Source: Bufo bufo
Lineage: Eukaryota; Chordata; Amphibia; Anura; Bufonidae
Length of the DNA stretch: 64,000 nucleotides
Direction of reading: 5' to 3'
Assembly (NCBI RefSeq): GCF_905171765.1
Contig: NC_053390.1
Location: 137,036,820 to 137,100,819 of the forward strand
Made by a program: the position numbers and the translations under genes
Shown here: positions 10,122 through 19,923 of the stretch, piece by piece
Position numbering within the stretch: the stretch's first letter is position 1
Layout of the letters: each line of letters begins with the position of its first letter
The notes under the pieces: generated by a model
The model's database searches: none
The model's input: only the letters and a program-made list of their open reading frames with translations
What the model was told of the DNA's origin: nothing

Positions 10122-12775
10122 GGACCAGGCCATTTTTTGCAAATCTGACCAGTGTCACTCTAAGTGCTGATAACTTTAAAACGCTTTGACTTATCCAGGC
10201 CATTCTGAGATTGTTTTTTCGTCACATATTGTACTTCATGACACTGGTAAAATGAAGTAAAAAAAAATCATTTTTATTTATAAAAAAATACCAAATTTAC
10301 CAAAATGTTTTTAAAAATTGCAAATTTCCAAGTTTCAATTTCTCTACTTCTATAATACATAGTAATACCTCCAAAAATAGTTATTACTTTACATTCCCCA
10401 TATGTCTACTTCATGTTTGGATCATTTTGGGATTTATATTTTATTTTTTGGGGATGTTACAAGGCTTAGAAGTTTAGAAGCAAATCTTGAAATTTTTCAG
10501 AAATTTTCAAAAACCCAATTTTTAAGGACCAGTTCAGGACTGAAGTCACTTTGCGAGGCTTACATAATAGAAACCACCAAAAAATGACCCCATTCTATAA
10601 ACTACACCCCTCAAGGTATTCAAAACTGATTTTACAAACTTTTTTAACCCTTTAGGTGTTCCACAAGAATTAATGGAAAATAGAGATACAATTTAAAAAT
10701 TTAACTTTTTTGGCAGATTTTCCATTTTAATAATTTTTTTCCAGTTACAAAGCAAGGGTTAACAGCCAAACCAAACTCAATATTTATGGCCCTGATTCTG
10801 TAGTTTACAGAAATAGCCCATATGTGGTTGTAAACAGTTGTACGGGCACTCGGCAGGGCGCAGAAGGAAAGGAATGCCATACGGTTTTTGGAAGGCAGAT
10901 TTTGCTGGACTGTTTTTTTTGACACCATGTCCCATTTGAAGCCCCCCTGATGCACCCCTAGAGTAGAAACTCCAAAAAAGTGGCCCCATTTTAGAAACTA
11001 CGGGATAGGGTGGCAGTATTGTTGGTACTAGTTTAGGGTACATATGATTTTTGGTTGCTCTATATTACACTTTTTGTGAGGCAAGATAACAAGAAATAGC
11101 TGTTTTGGCACCGTTATTATTTTTTGTTATTTATAACATTCATCTGACAGGTTAGATCATGTGATATTTTTATAGACCAGGTTGTCACGGATGCGGTGAT
11201 ACCTAATATGTATACTTTTTTTTTATTTATGTAAGTTTTACACAATGACTTCATTTTTGAAGCAAAAAAAATCATGTTTTAGTGTTTCCATAGTCTGAGA
11301 GCCATAATTATTTCAGTTTTTGGGCGATTACCTTGGGTAGGGTATGATTTTTGCGGGATGAGATGACTGTTTTATTGGCACTATTTTGGTGTGCGTGTGA
11401 CTTTTTGATCGCTTGCTATTACACTTTTTGTGATGTAAGGTGACAAAAAATTGTTTATTTAGCACAGTTTTTATTTAATTTTTTTTACGGTGTTCATCTG
11501 AGGGCTTAGGTCATGTGATATTTTAATAGAGCCGGTCGATACGGACGCGGCGATACCTAATATGTATACTTTTTTTTTATTTATGTAAGTTTTACACAAT
11601 AATATAATTTTTGAAACAAAAAAAAAATCATGTTTTAGTGTCTCCATATTCTGAGAGCCATAGTTTTTTCCAGTTTTTGGGCGATTATCTTAGGTAGGGT
11701 CTCATTTTTTGAGGGATGAGATGACGGTTTGATTGGCACTATTTTGGGGTGCATATGACTTTTTGATCGCTTGCTATTACACTTTTTGTGATGTAAGGTG
11801 ACAAAAAATGGTTTATTTAGCACATTTTTTTTATTTTTTACGGTGTTCATCTGAGAGGTTAGGTCATGTGATATTTTTATAGAGCCGGTCGATACGAATG
11901 CGGTGATACCAAATATGTATACTTTTTTTTTTATTTATGTACGTTTTACACAATAACAGCTTTTTTCAAACAAAAAAAAATTATGTTTTAGTGTCTCCAT
12001 ATTCTGAGCCATATGGAGGGGCTAATTTTCTGCGGGATGAGGTGACGGTTAGATTGGTACTATTTTTTACGGTGTTCATCTTAGGGGTTAGGTCACGTGA
12101 TATGTTTATAGAGCCGGTCGATACGGACGCGGCGATACCTAATATGTATACTTTTCTTTTCCCCCCTATTTTTTACCAATTTCTTTTAACTTTATTTGGG
12201 GAAAATGATGTTTTTGTTTATTTTTACTTGAAACTTTTTTTTTTTTGGGGAAAACTTGATTTTTTCAACTTTTTTTTTTCACTTTATTTTTTGTCCCACT
12301 TTGGGACTTGAACTTTTGGAAGTATATTCCTTTACAATGCATTCCAATACTTTTGTATTGGAATGCATTGGCTGTATGAGTAATACTGTGAGTATTACTA
12401 TTACAGCTTCCGGGGCCTGTGAGATCCAGGGGGCTGGATCTCACAGGCTCTTCACCGGAAGGCAGCGCAGATGCCTCAGGAAGGCATCGCGCTGCCTTCC
12501 ATGCCATCGGGTCCCCCCCACAGCCCCATGGGGACCCAATGGCACCGCCGCCGCACCAGGTAAAAGCCGCAAACCGCAGGTCTGAATTGACCTGCGGTTT
12601 GAGGCGATCGCCGACACGGGGGGGGGGGTCACGGCACCCCCCCCCCCGTGCATTTAGGTGAGGTGCCTGCTCAATGATCGGAACAACACATGACGTATCG
12701 GTACGTCATGTGTCCTTAAGGACTCGGGAAACATGCCATACCGGTACGTCATGTGTCCCTAAGGGGTTAAAGAAT
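10122..12775. mobile_element. non-coding DNA-transposon-like repeat
   Basis: A long AT-rich non-coding repeat with no transposase frame. It includes the tandem block described separately, a hairpin at 12335-12372 (caatgcattccaata and complement), a GC-rich hairpin stretch around 12410-12660, and a palindrome at 12687-12714 (acatgacgta...tacgtcatgt). The last word recurs at about 12740. I recognise the type as a dispersed frog repeat but cannot name the superfamily. Confidence 0.55.
11045..12165. repeat. tandem ~353-bp units
   Basis: The landmark aatatgtatactttttttt recurs at about 11207, 11559 and 11912 (spacing about 352-353 bp) and again near 12140 after a shortened unit. Each unit also carries ttgatcgcttgctattacac, gtgttcatctgag and gagccggtcgatacg. 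Confidence 0.85.
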
Positions 12776-13060
12776 GCTATTATTTTCCCTTATAACCATG
12801 TTATAAGGGAAAATAATACAGTGAATAGACTTTCATCTTAGGAACCCATGCGTGAAAATCGCACCGCATCTGCACTTGCTTGCGGATGCTTGCGATTTTC
12901 ACGCAGCCCCATTCACTTCTATGGGGCCTACCTTGCATGAAAAACGCACAATATAGAGCATGCTGCGATTTTCAAGCAACGCACAAGTAATGCGTGAAAA
13001 TCACCGCTCATGTGCACAACACCATAGAAATGAATGGGTCAGGATTTCGTGCTGGTGCAA
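12776..13060. mobile_element. MITE fragment with gcgtgaaaatcgc words
   Basis: Carries the palindrome attattttcccttataacc with its complement (about 12780-12820) and repeated tgcgattttcacgc words found also in 34716-34985. It is part of the same mosaic MITE family as 9250-9756 and 34716-35626. Confidence 0.6.
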
Positions 13061-13061
13061 T

Positions 13062-13705
13062 GCGTTCTTCTGGGAAGATTTGCTACAAGAGTTTGGCATG
13101 TGTCTACGAGAATTTTTGCCCGTTCATCCAGAAGAGCATTTCTTTGATCAGACACTTATTGGATGAGAGGACCTGGCTTGCAGTCTCCATTGTAAATGAT
13201 CCCAAAGGTGTTCTATGGGGTTGAGCTCGGGGCTGTGTCAAGTTCTTCCACACCAAACATTTAAGGACCTTGCTTTGTGCACTGGGTCACAGTCATGGTG
13301 GGACAGAAAATGGCTTCCCAAAACTGTTCCCCACAAAGTTGGAAGCATACAATTGTCCAAAATGTCTTGGTATGCAGAAGCATTAAGCATGGCCACGGAA
13401 ACTCATGCCATGAAGCTCCGGGTGCACAGTTGTTGTGCCGATGTTAATGTCAGAGGAGGTTTGGAACTCTACACTTGAGTCAGCAGCCTGTATGTGCTGT
13501 GTGCCTCAGGATTTGGTGTGTAACTTTACCTGGTCTGCCACTTTGTGACTGAATTCCCAGTTAAAGGTGGAATATCTAGGAGGAAAGAAATCTCATGAAC
13601 TGACTTGTTTCAGTGGAGGCAACCTATTACAAGACCATACTGCTCAGAGAGATCTTGAGATTGACCTATTCTTTCACAAATGTTTGTAACTTAGACTGCA
13701 TGACT
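13062..13705 (-). pseudogene. decayed Tc1-like transposase
   Basis: Read on the minus strand, the stretch matches the general plan of vertebrate Tc1-like transposase genes. There is a start-proximal region near 13660-13690 (fighting 'attctttcacaaatgtttgt' on the plus strand), then a helix-turn-helix region. The C-terminal part encodes a Tc1-like stretch ending in the 'PIEHLW' region near 13210-13230. Several frameshifts break the frame. A junction near 13390-13395 joins an N-terminal-half sequence straight to the later half, so about 250 bp that would hold the first catalytic aspartate appears deleted. The family match is from memory of the Tc1 family, not from a search. Confidence 0.7.
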
Positions 13706-13779
13706 GCATGTGTAATAGGTGATTTCCTTATCTTTCATCATCATTAGTCTGTCTTTCAGTACTTGATGATGGAAGGAGA

Positions 13780-14380
13780 CCTGTAGTGTCAACGACTCAC
13801 AAGCTCTAGTACGCTGAATGTGACCTGTGGTATGTCTTTCTTTAAATACACACGACATAGCGGTTCTGTAATGATTTTCTAATTGTTCTCATGTAGCATG
13901 CAGCAGACGAACTGAATAGCAGCAAAGATGGCAGTCTGTATTCTGTTAAAAAATGCATAAGCAGGAGGAGCTGAGCAGAATGATATACATGTATGTGGGA
14001 AAAGTTTCTGGGCTTAGGAGTCCAGTAGGCGGTCTTACTGACCAATTGACAGCCTTTCCTGCCTAAGCATACATACAGAGGTAGCTGTCTAGGGCCACTT
14101 TAACTTTCCAGTGTGTCCCTGAATAAATTAGTAGTTCTACTAAATCTGCTGCTATGAAACTATATATTGGTGTGCTCACCTCCTTCTGCTCTATAACATG
14201 CTGCCTGTACATTAGATGGCATTTTCAAAGTGAGGGGTTCCCTTCTTATCCCATCATATCTGTACCATCCGCTGTGGGAAGGGGGTTTGTGTAAACAATT
14301 TACAATGGCAGTGATGGCGGTAGTGGTCATGTGATTGATCGAATAACTACTGCATCTACAGAGTCCTCTGCCTGCATGTG
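13780..14380. other. unassigned, probably dispersed repeat
   Basis: No gene seen. The stretch 13830-14060 (aggaggagctgagcagaatg) looks like a dispersed frog repeat, but I cannot find its inverted ends with confidence. Confidence 0.35.
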
Positions 14381-14389
14381 GACAGTGAC

Positions 14390-14612
14390 ATTTTTTTTAA
14401 GCACTTATATAGCACTGACATAGTATGCCGCACTTTACAGACATCATCATGCTGTTTTCCTGGAGCTCATAATCAGTCTTTCGAGTATGGGAGGAAACCG
14501 GAGTACCCGGAGGGAACCCATGCAAACATGGGGAGAACTCCATGCAGAAGTTGTCCTTGGTCAGATTCGAACCCAGGACCCCAGTGCTAACCCCTGAGCC
14601 ACCGTGCTGATA
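14390..14612 (-). repeat. tRNA-derived SINE
   Basis: On the minus strand the element opens with cggtggctcaggggttagca, an A-box-like pol III promoter element (14584-14601). It continues into gggttcgaatct, a B-box match (14563-14573), followed by a conserved body with the cctccgggtactccgg word. The spacing between A and B boxes is only about 10-12 bp, shorter than the roughly 30 bp or more usual for tRNA promoters, which suggests an internal deletion and weak pol III competence. Confidence 0.7.
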
Positions 14613-14619
14613 TTATATA

Positions 14620-15470
14620 CTGTACAAGTTGTATAAATCTGAGAAAACAGATTTTAGCGAGGCAGTTGTTTACATGTGCCCCCTCCAGCAGCACAAATAA
14701 GAGATCCACTAGGGGCAGCAGAACTTAAAGGGTTTCTCCTGTCTCTTGATGACATTTTATTACCTGCCCAGAGTACCTCAAACACTCCAAAAACCTATTT
14801 TTCATGTCAGCATCATTTTAGCTGGGCAGAATGTTTACATGGAGAACTTTCAGTTTTCTTCAATTTCCTACTGCTCTGTAATTTTTCACTTGCTCTGCCG
14901 GACACAGTTTTGTCTCTGCAGTAGCCATGCCGCCTTCACCCCCCCTCTAAATGTTAGCTAGGTGTAGCAAGCCCTGTGATACATTACAGAGCAAAGCATG
15001 CTGAGTTGATTAGAAAACTCAGTAGGACGCTGAGGAAACAGGAAGTTCTGAATGTAAACTTCCTGTCAGGATTAGCTGATGCTGAGAACAGGGGTAGGAA
15101 AGTGCTGACATGAGGAACAGGTACATGGGGAAAATATGCAGTATTTGGGTACGCTGAGCAGATAAAATATTCATTATTTAAAGCATGTTGTGAACAAGTC
15201 TCAGAACTTTTCATGTAATGCATATGCCAGATATGTTTGTGGCCAACCCATTTGCATCTGGCTGAACTATCCTTTGACTGTCATTTATAAGTCCTGATTA
15301 CGCTTGTAAGTTGAACACATCAGTAATCACAGACATCAATGGTGCCGGTGATCTACAGTGGGAGCAAAAAGATCAGGAAGGGGAATCCATCCTGTTGGAT
15401 GCAGGATTCTAGCTCTTGGCTGAGGTTCTGCAGGTCCTACAGAGATACAGTACATAAGATTGCTAGTGAA
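14620..15470. other. unassigned sequence, possible MITE remnants
   Basis: No supported gene. A TTAA followed by agggtttctcctgt at about 14726 looks like the edge of another TTAA-type MITE, but no matching right end is clear. Confidence 0.3.
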
Positions 15471-16360
15471 TCATTTTCATCATATAAACCAATCTTTATT
15501 ATAGCAACACATATATAAATTTATATGAAATAATACAATGTAAAAACACGGGAAAGGATCACACACAAGGGGGGGGGGGGGGGCAGAATCTGGCATACAC
15601 TGATTAGCAGTTCACTTTCTTAGAGTATATCATATACATGTAGCAGAATCACTCAGGCTTCCCATCAAAGTCTGATCCGAATAGCTTCAGCACTGGAGCT
15701 GCTGCTGTCGAAACTTTATGTAACTGGTAGAATTCCCCAACAAAAACATAATGCCAACTTTGGTCAGAATACTCACAGAAACAATGGCTCCTTATAACTT
15801 TGATTTATTGTGTAAGACGGAGAACAATGAGAAGACTTATTATCCAAAGAGGTAGTGTTACAGCAGTAGCAAAGTAAACAAGAATCTGAACCAACATGTA
15901 GCCAGCTTATTCCACAGATGAGTACCCAAGAGATCCTACTGCAGATAGTGATATACAGTACAGAATTAATTTCTTTGTGATTCCGTTTGTATTAAAAATA
16001 CTAGTCCAAAATATTGTCAAAAACGATGCAGGAATGTGTTATTATATACTGTCAAAAACCTGCAAAAAGTCCATCCCTGAGGTAGAGGACCTAGATCACT
16101 GATAAGAAGGGCAGGAGTTACATGCTTAGCTATCAGATTGATGTTCCAGCACATATGACAGGTATACACAAACTTCCTTCTAATGTACACCAAATGCATT
16201 TGATGCAGAATATGTAAAATTTCACAAAAACATGCAGTTTGGAATTTCACCCTTTAGCAAAACCTTTCCATGCACGTCACATCTGACGTGGTGATAGCTA
16301 GTCAGTAGTTTCATTGCTGGAGCAGAACATGCCACTTGCATTTACAATCAATCCAGTAAC
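15470..16360. other. low-repeat interval with possible minus-strand poly(A) signal
   Basis: The most unique-looking stretch of the window. Read on the minus strand, a 46-codon open stretch (about 15803 down to 15658, ending LFGSDFDGKPE-stop) is followed about 150-170 bp later by aataaag at about 15490-15500. This layout could be a last exon and 3' UTR, but the frame is short, unmatched by anything I recognise, and could be chance. A poly-G run is at 15569-15584. Confidence 0.2.
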
Positions 16361-16363
16361 AAT

Positions 16364-16511
16364 AAGGGTAGGTTCACACAGAGTATTTGGAGGAGGATTT
16401 AAGCCAGATTTTCCCGTAGATTTTTTTGCAGCCAACGTTAGAAGTGGATTCAAATAGAATCAGAATTATAAAGGAACCTGGTCCAAAAAACTCTGTGTGA
16501 ACCTACTCTAA
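16364..16511. mobile_element. short MITE (~147 bp)
   Basis: Inverted ends tagggtaggttcacacagag and ctctgtgtgaacctactcta with a non-coding interior. A clear small terminal-inverted-repeat element. Confidence 0.8.
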
Positions 16512-17023
16512 ACTTGTGTGCTGTAGCTACTGCCTACATGAGGAAGGATGTAGAAAAGATGCAACAGTTTTAGGTGAGGAGCGTCCGAGGTTGGACTGGC
16601 CCACCACAGTACCAGAAGATCCTCCGGCAGGCCCAGGCTCTGATACTATAATGGGCTCCAAAGATTCAGGAGAAAAAAAACATTTGGCTACCTTTGGAGT
16701 CTAGAGTTTTAATGATGATGTAGAGGTTGGGCCTTGAGAATAATTAGTTCTTGTGCGCACAAGAAACCCCAGTCTGATACTGGGAGTGCCTATAAAGATG
16801 TGTCCAAGTTAAATAAAAACGTGGGCAGCCCCTGTAAATGTGGTGAAATAACAAAAGATTTGATACTTACCCCATTTCTCCACTGCTTCTTCCGGTGCTG
16901 TGGTCTAATCCTTCTGGACGCTGACATATTTTTGAACCTTGAGTGCGTTTTTTGGTTCCATGACCTTTTTTTATTTAAAGGGAAATTCCTTTTGTTTAGA
17001 TCATGTTAAAGATATTTTTAAAT

Positions 17024-17420
17024 ACCGTTTTTTTCGCTCTATAAGACGCACCTAGGTTTTTGAGGAGGAAAATAAATAAAAAATATTTTGAACCAAAAGG
17101 TGTGCTTTTGGTGGGTTTTGAACTAATGGTGGTCTGTGGATGACACTATTATGGGGGATCTGTGGATGACACTATTATGGAGGGGATCTGGGAATACCGC
17201 ACTGTTATGGGAGATCTGTGGATGACGCACTGTTATGGGGAATCTGTGGATGATGCACTGTTATGGGGGATCTGTGGTTGACGCACTGTTATGGGGGATC
17301 TGTGGATGGTGCTGTTATGGGGGATCTGTGGATGACACTGTTATAGGGGGGATCTGTGGATGACACTGTTATGGGAGGGATCTGTGGATGACACTGCTAT
17401 CTTATGCTATATATGTGTCC
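17024..17420. mobile_element. MITE end (ataagacgcacctagg) with internal minisatellite
   Basis: Starts with taccgtttttttcgctctat then ataagacgcacctaggtttt, the same terminal sequence seen in inverse orientation at 55030-55085. It is followed at 17125-17400 by about eight tandem units of ggggatctgtggatgacact-gttatg (about 35-40 bp). A related unit recurs in the hAT at 40560-40755. Confidence 0.65.
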
Positions 17421-17915
17421 TCCAATATAAAATACAGGGGTATTTTATATTGGCACATTATGGGAACATTAGCTCAACTGGGGGCATTATAAGGGGGTAT
17501 GTTTTGCACATTATAAGGAGAATTATTTCTACTGGGGGGGCATTATGGTGGGCTTTATTACTCCCCCATGGTATGACCCCCTAGTAGCAGCACCAGTCTC
17601 TCCCTGCTCTGCGACCCCACTGCCCCTTCTCCAAATCCTTATTATGAAATCTTTCTCATTAAGATAAAACACAACATCAGATCCGCTGAGCCCCCGGCCA
17701 AAGTGTTGAAGTGGTGTCCGAGATCCCCAAGGGCCAAGCCAAGTAATTGTAAGTTTTCAAGGGCCAAGCCAAGTAATTTTAAGTTTTCATATGAAATATG
17801 TTTGTTATACACGTATAGCCTACACTGTGCCACACAATATACAGTATACCGCTACACTGTGTAGTCTGTTCTATAAGCACCATTGTTTTGTGGCGGCGGA
17901 CAGAAAATAATTTCA
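17420..17915. mobile_element. fragment of the 40.2-kb hAT interior
   Basis: Nearly colinear with 40195-40520 and 57400-57830. Shared words include cattataaggagaattatttc, tgaccccctagtagcagcac and gatccccaagggccaagcca. A 33-bp direct repeat of gggccaagccaagtaatt lies at 17727-17786. No hAT ends are visible here. Confidence 0.75.
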
Positions 17916-18149
17916 CTTAGATATTGTGTTCACCTGCACTCATTAGGATCTTTTTTATGTAATACAAGAATGCTGTATTCTATATTTATGTTTTTATATG
18001 CACTATATTTGTTAAACTGTGGCAGTTTTCCACATGGATTTGTATATTCACAGGCATCACTATATTCATGTTTTTTGCTTATATATTCTTAATTGATGTT
18101 AATCTTTTGTTGATCAATGTCCCTATATATCACATGCTTGTAGCACATG

Positions 18150-18261
18150 TGCATTAGGCTTGATAAAGACAGCAATGAGCTGTTGAAACGTCGCTTCATT
18201 TTTGGGTCAATAAACCACACGTTTTCTTCAATCATCTGGAGTGCTGCTGGCTTTTTTTCCT

Positions 18262-18262
<1 letters not shown>
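18150..18262 (+). mobile_element. PLE-type tail with hammerhead-like motif
   Basis: Contains ttgataaag, a stem acagc/gctgt, then gaaacgtcg (18160-18192), then aataaa at about 18210. It ends by ctggagtgctgctgg and runs directly into (TA)n. The plan matches the tails at 25569-25660 and 41128-41258. The assignment to a Penelope-like tail is by analogy with the coding-supported PLE at 33744-41345. Confidence 0.5.

Positions 18263-18264
<2 letters not shown>

Positions 18265-18296
<32 letters not shown>
18265..18296. repeat. (TA)n microsatellite
   Basis: An uninterrupted TA run immediately downstream of the PLE-type tail at 18150-18262. Confidence 0.95.
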
Positions 18297-18297
<1 letters not shown>

Positions 18298-18438
18298 ATA
18301 TAAAGAAAAAAATGTCTGCACTCTCAAACATTTTTTTCACCCCTGTGGTTGCAATGTTTTCAGCTCATTCACAGAGCTTTTTTTCAACCTACTGTAAGAG
18401 CTGAAACGTTGCGACTAGTGTTTCAACTTCAGCGTCCA

Positions 18439-18553
18439 AGGTTCAGGTTATCTAAGAATTCCGTTATGGATTCCGCTTCTACGGACTATAACTTATGGTC
18501 CGTGGTAGCGTAATCCATAACGGAATTCTTAGATAACCCGAACCTGAACCTTT
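18439..18553. repeat. inverted repeat / short hairpin element
   Basis: Left aaggttcaggttatctaaga and right tcttagataacccgaacctg are complementary, with an interior attccgttatgga pair. It would form a hairpin with arms of about 45 bp. Probably a small MITE. Confidence 0.75.
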
Positions 18554-18734
18554 TACTCCGAACTTTAAACACAAGTTCACTCATCCCTAGTTGTGACCAC
18601 AGGGGTGAATAAAGTGTTTTTCTTTTTACTCATTTTTTGTGAGAGTGTTGCCATTAATTCTTATATTGTCCTGGTTTTGTTGCCGGATCCATTGGCCTGC
18701 ACCTCCATATTTGGCCTGATGTGCTGCCATTGTC

Positions 18735-18816
18735 ATAAATATATATATCTATATATATATATTATCTATATACTGTATATATTATGTCATATTATATATA
18801 TATATATATATATAAA
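18735..18816. repeat. interrupted (TA)n microsatellite
   Basis: TA-rich simple repeat with several interruptions, directly abutting the left end of the foldback structure that begins near 18835. Confidence 0.9.
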
Positions 18817-19259
18817 AGAAAGAAGAAAAAAGAGAAAAGACACCGCAGCACATCCGTAGGTGAAAAATGTGGATCTTTATTCACCCTTGCGACGTTTCAG
18901 TCCACTTGCTGGGACTATTATCAAGCAATGCATCATACAGGGTTGTGGGTATTTATGTGGTCATAGCAAATTAACATACATAAGTGGCAGTTAAGAAAAT
19001 ATACAAGAAATGTGCAGCAAAATATCTCATATACAAATGAGAAAAACATCATACCTGGAAAACAATATAATCGATACAAATATTTGTATAAAAAACATCC
19101 AGGTATAGTGATATTTCAAAAAACATAGTATAATATACAAGTGACAATCAACAAAATATAATAATCATCACCTGTGTAAGTGCAGGTGTAAACAGGGCCA
19201 GCAAGGAATCAGGTGAGCTCAATGGCAGGCGGATACACTATTGCGGATAACACCGCATG

Positions 19260-19264
19260 GATAC
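19260..19264. repeat. target-site duplication of gypsy element (left)
   Basis: gatac at 19260-19264 equals gatac at 24852-24856 on the far side of the element. A duplication of 5 bp is typical of Ty3/Gypsy integration. Confidence 0.9.
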
Positions 19265-19923
19265 TATCACGGTCGGCGTGGCTATCACATACGTGACACA
19301 GAGGGAGGGAACGAGGAAGGCCCTGCCCAAGTGAGAGGGAAAATGGTGACCCCTGACTCACCTGGCGGCTGGCACCTGGCTGCCCTGACGTCCCTAGACG
19401 GGTTCCTCACCCGTACGCCGATCACGTGCCTAAAGCCCTGGCTTTCCCTGAGCTGAGCCCTAGGTAGTGAACAGGGCGATGGGAACACTAGTCCGCACCA
19501 CTAACTCTAAGGGAAAACACCAAGGGGAGGACAGACAACACAGACTCAACATATATTCCCAGGTGGGCGACAACAGGAGACAACAATAAGCCAAACAGGG
19601 ATCCGGAGGGTTGGACACAGGAACAACAACCAGGATTAACCACTCCAGTGGGTCAGTATAGATGTCCAGGCAGGAAGCTCTATAACTGGCAACTAGAGAA
19701 GTGTGAGGGGAGAATATAAGGAGGTAGGGAGTGGCAGACACGAAACAGCTGAGGAGGAGAAGCTACGGATCCCTGAGAGAGACAATAAGGATAGCAAGGC
19801 AAACACAGAAAACAATAACTAAGAAACACCATGATCTTTAGATATAGAGCGCGCAGCCACCCGCTGCGACTTCCTGACCCGGGTATAACGGAGTCAGACG
19901 TGGCTCTTGATACCCTCGTGACA
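19265..19923 (-). repeat. 3' LTR of the gypsy element
   Basis: 659 bp. On the minus strand it opens tgtcacgagggtatcaagag and ends accgtgata. It is colinear with 24192-24851 except for a few changes (for example gaaaatgg versus gaaggtgg, gacccggg versus gaccccggg). Confidence 0.95.

Noticed and set aside
14560..14612. Functional tRNA gene
   Set aside because: A- and B-box-like words are present but too close together and no cloverleaf can be drawn; a SINE head explains it better.
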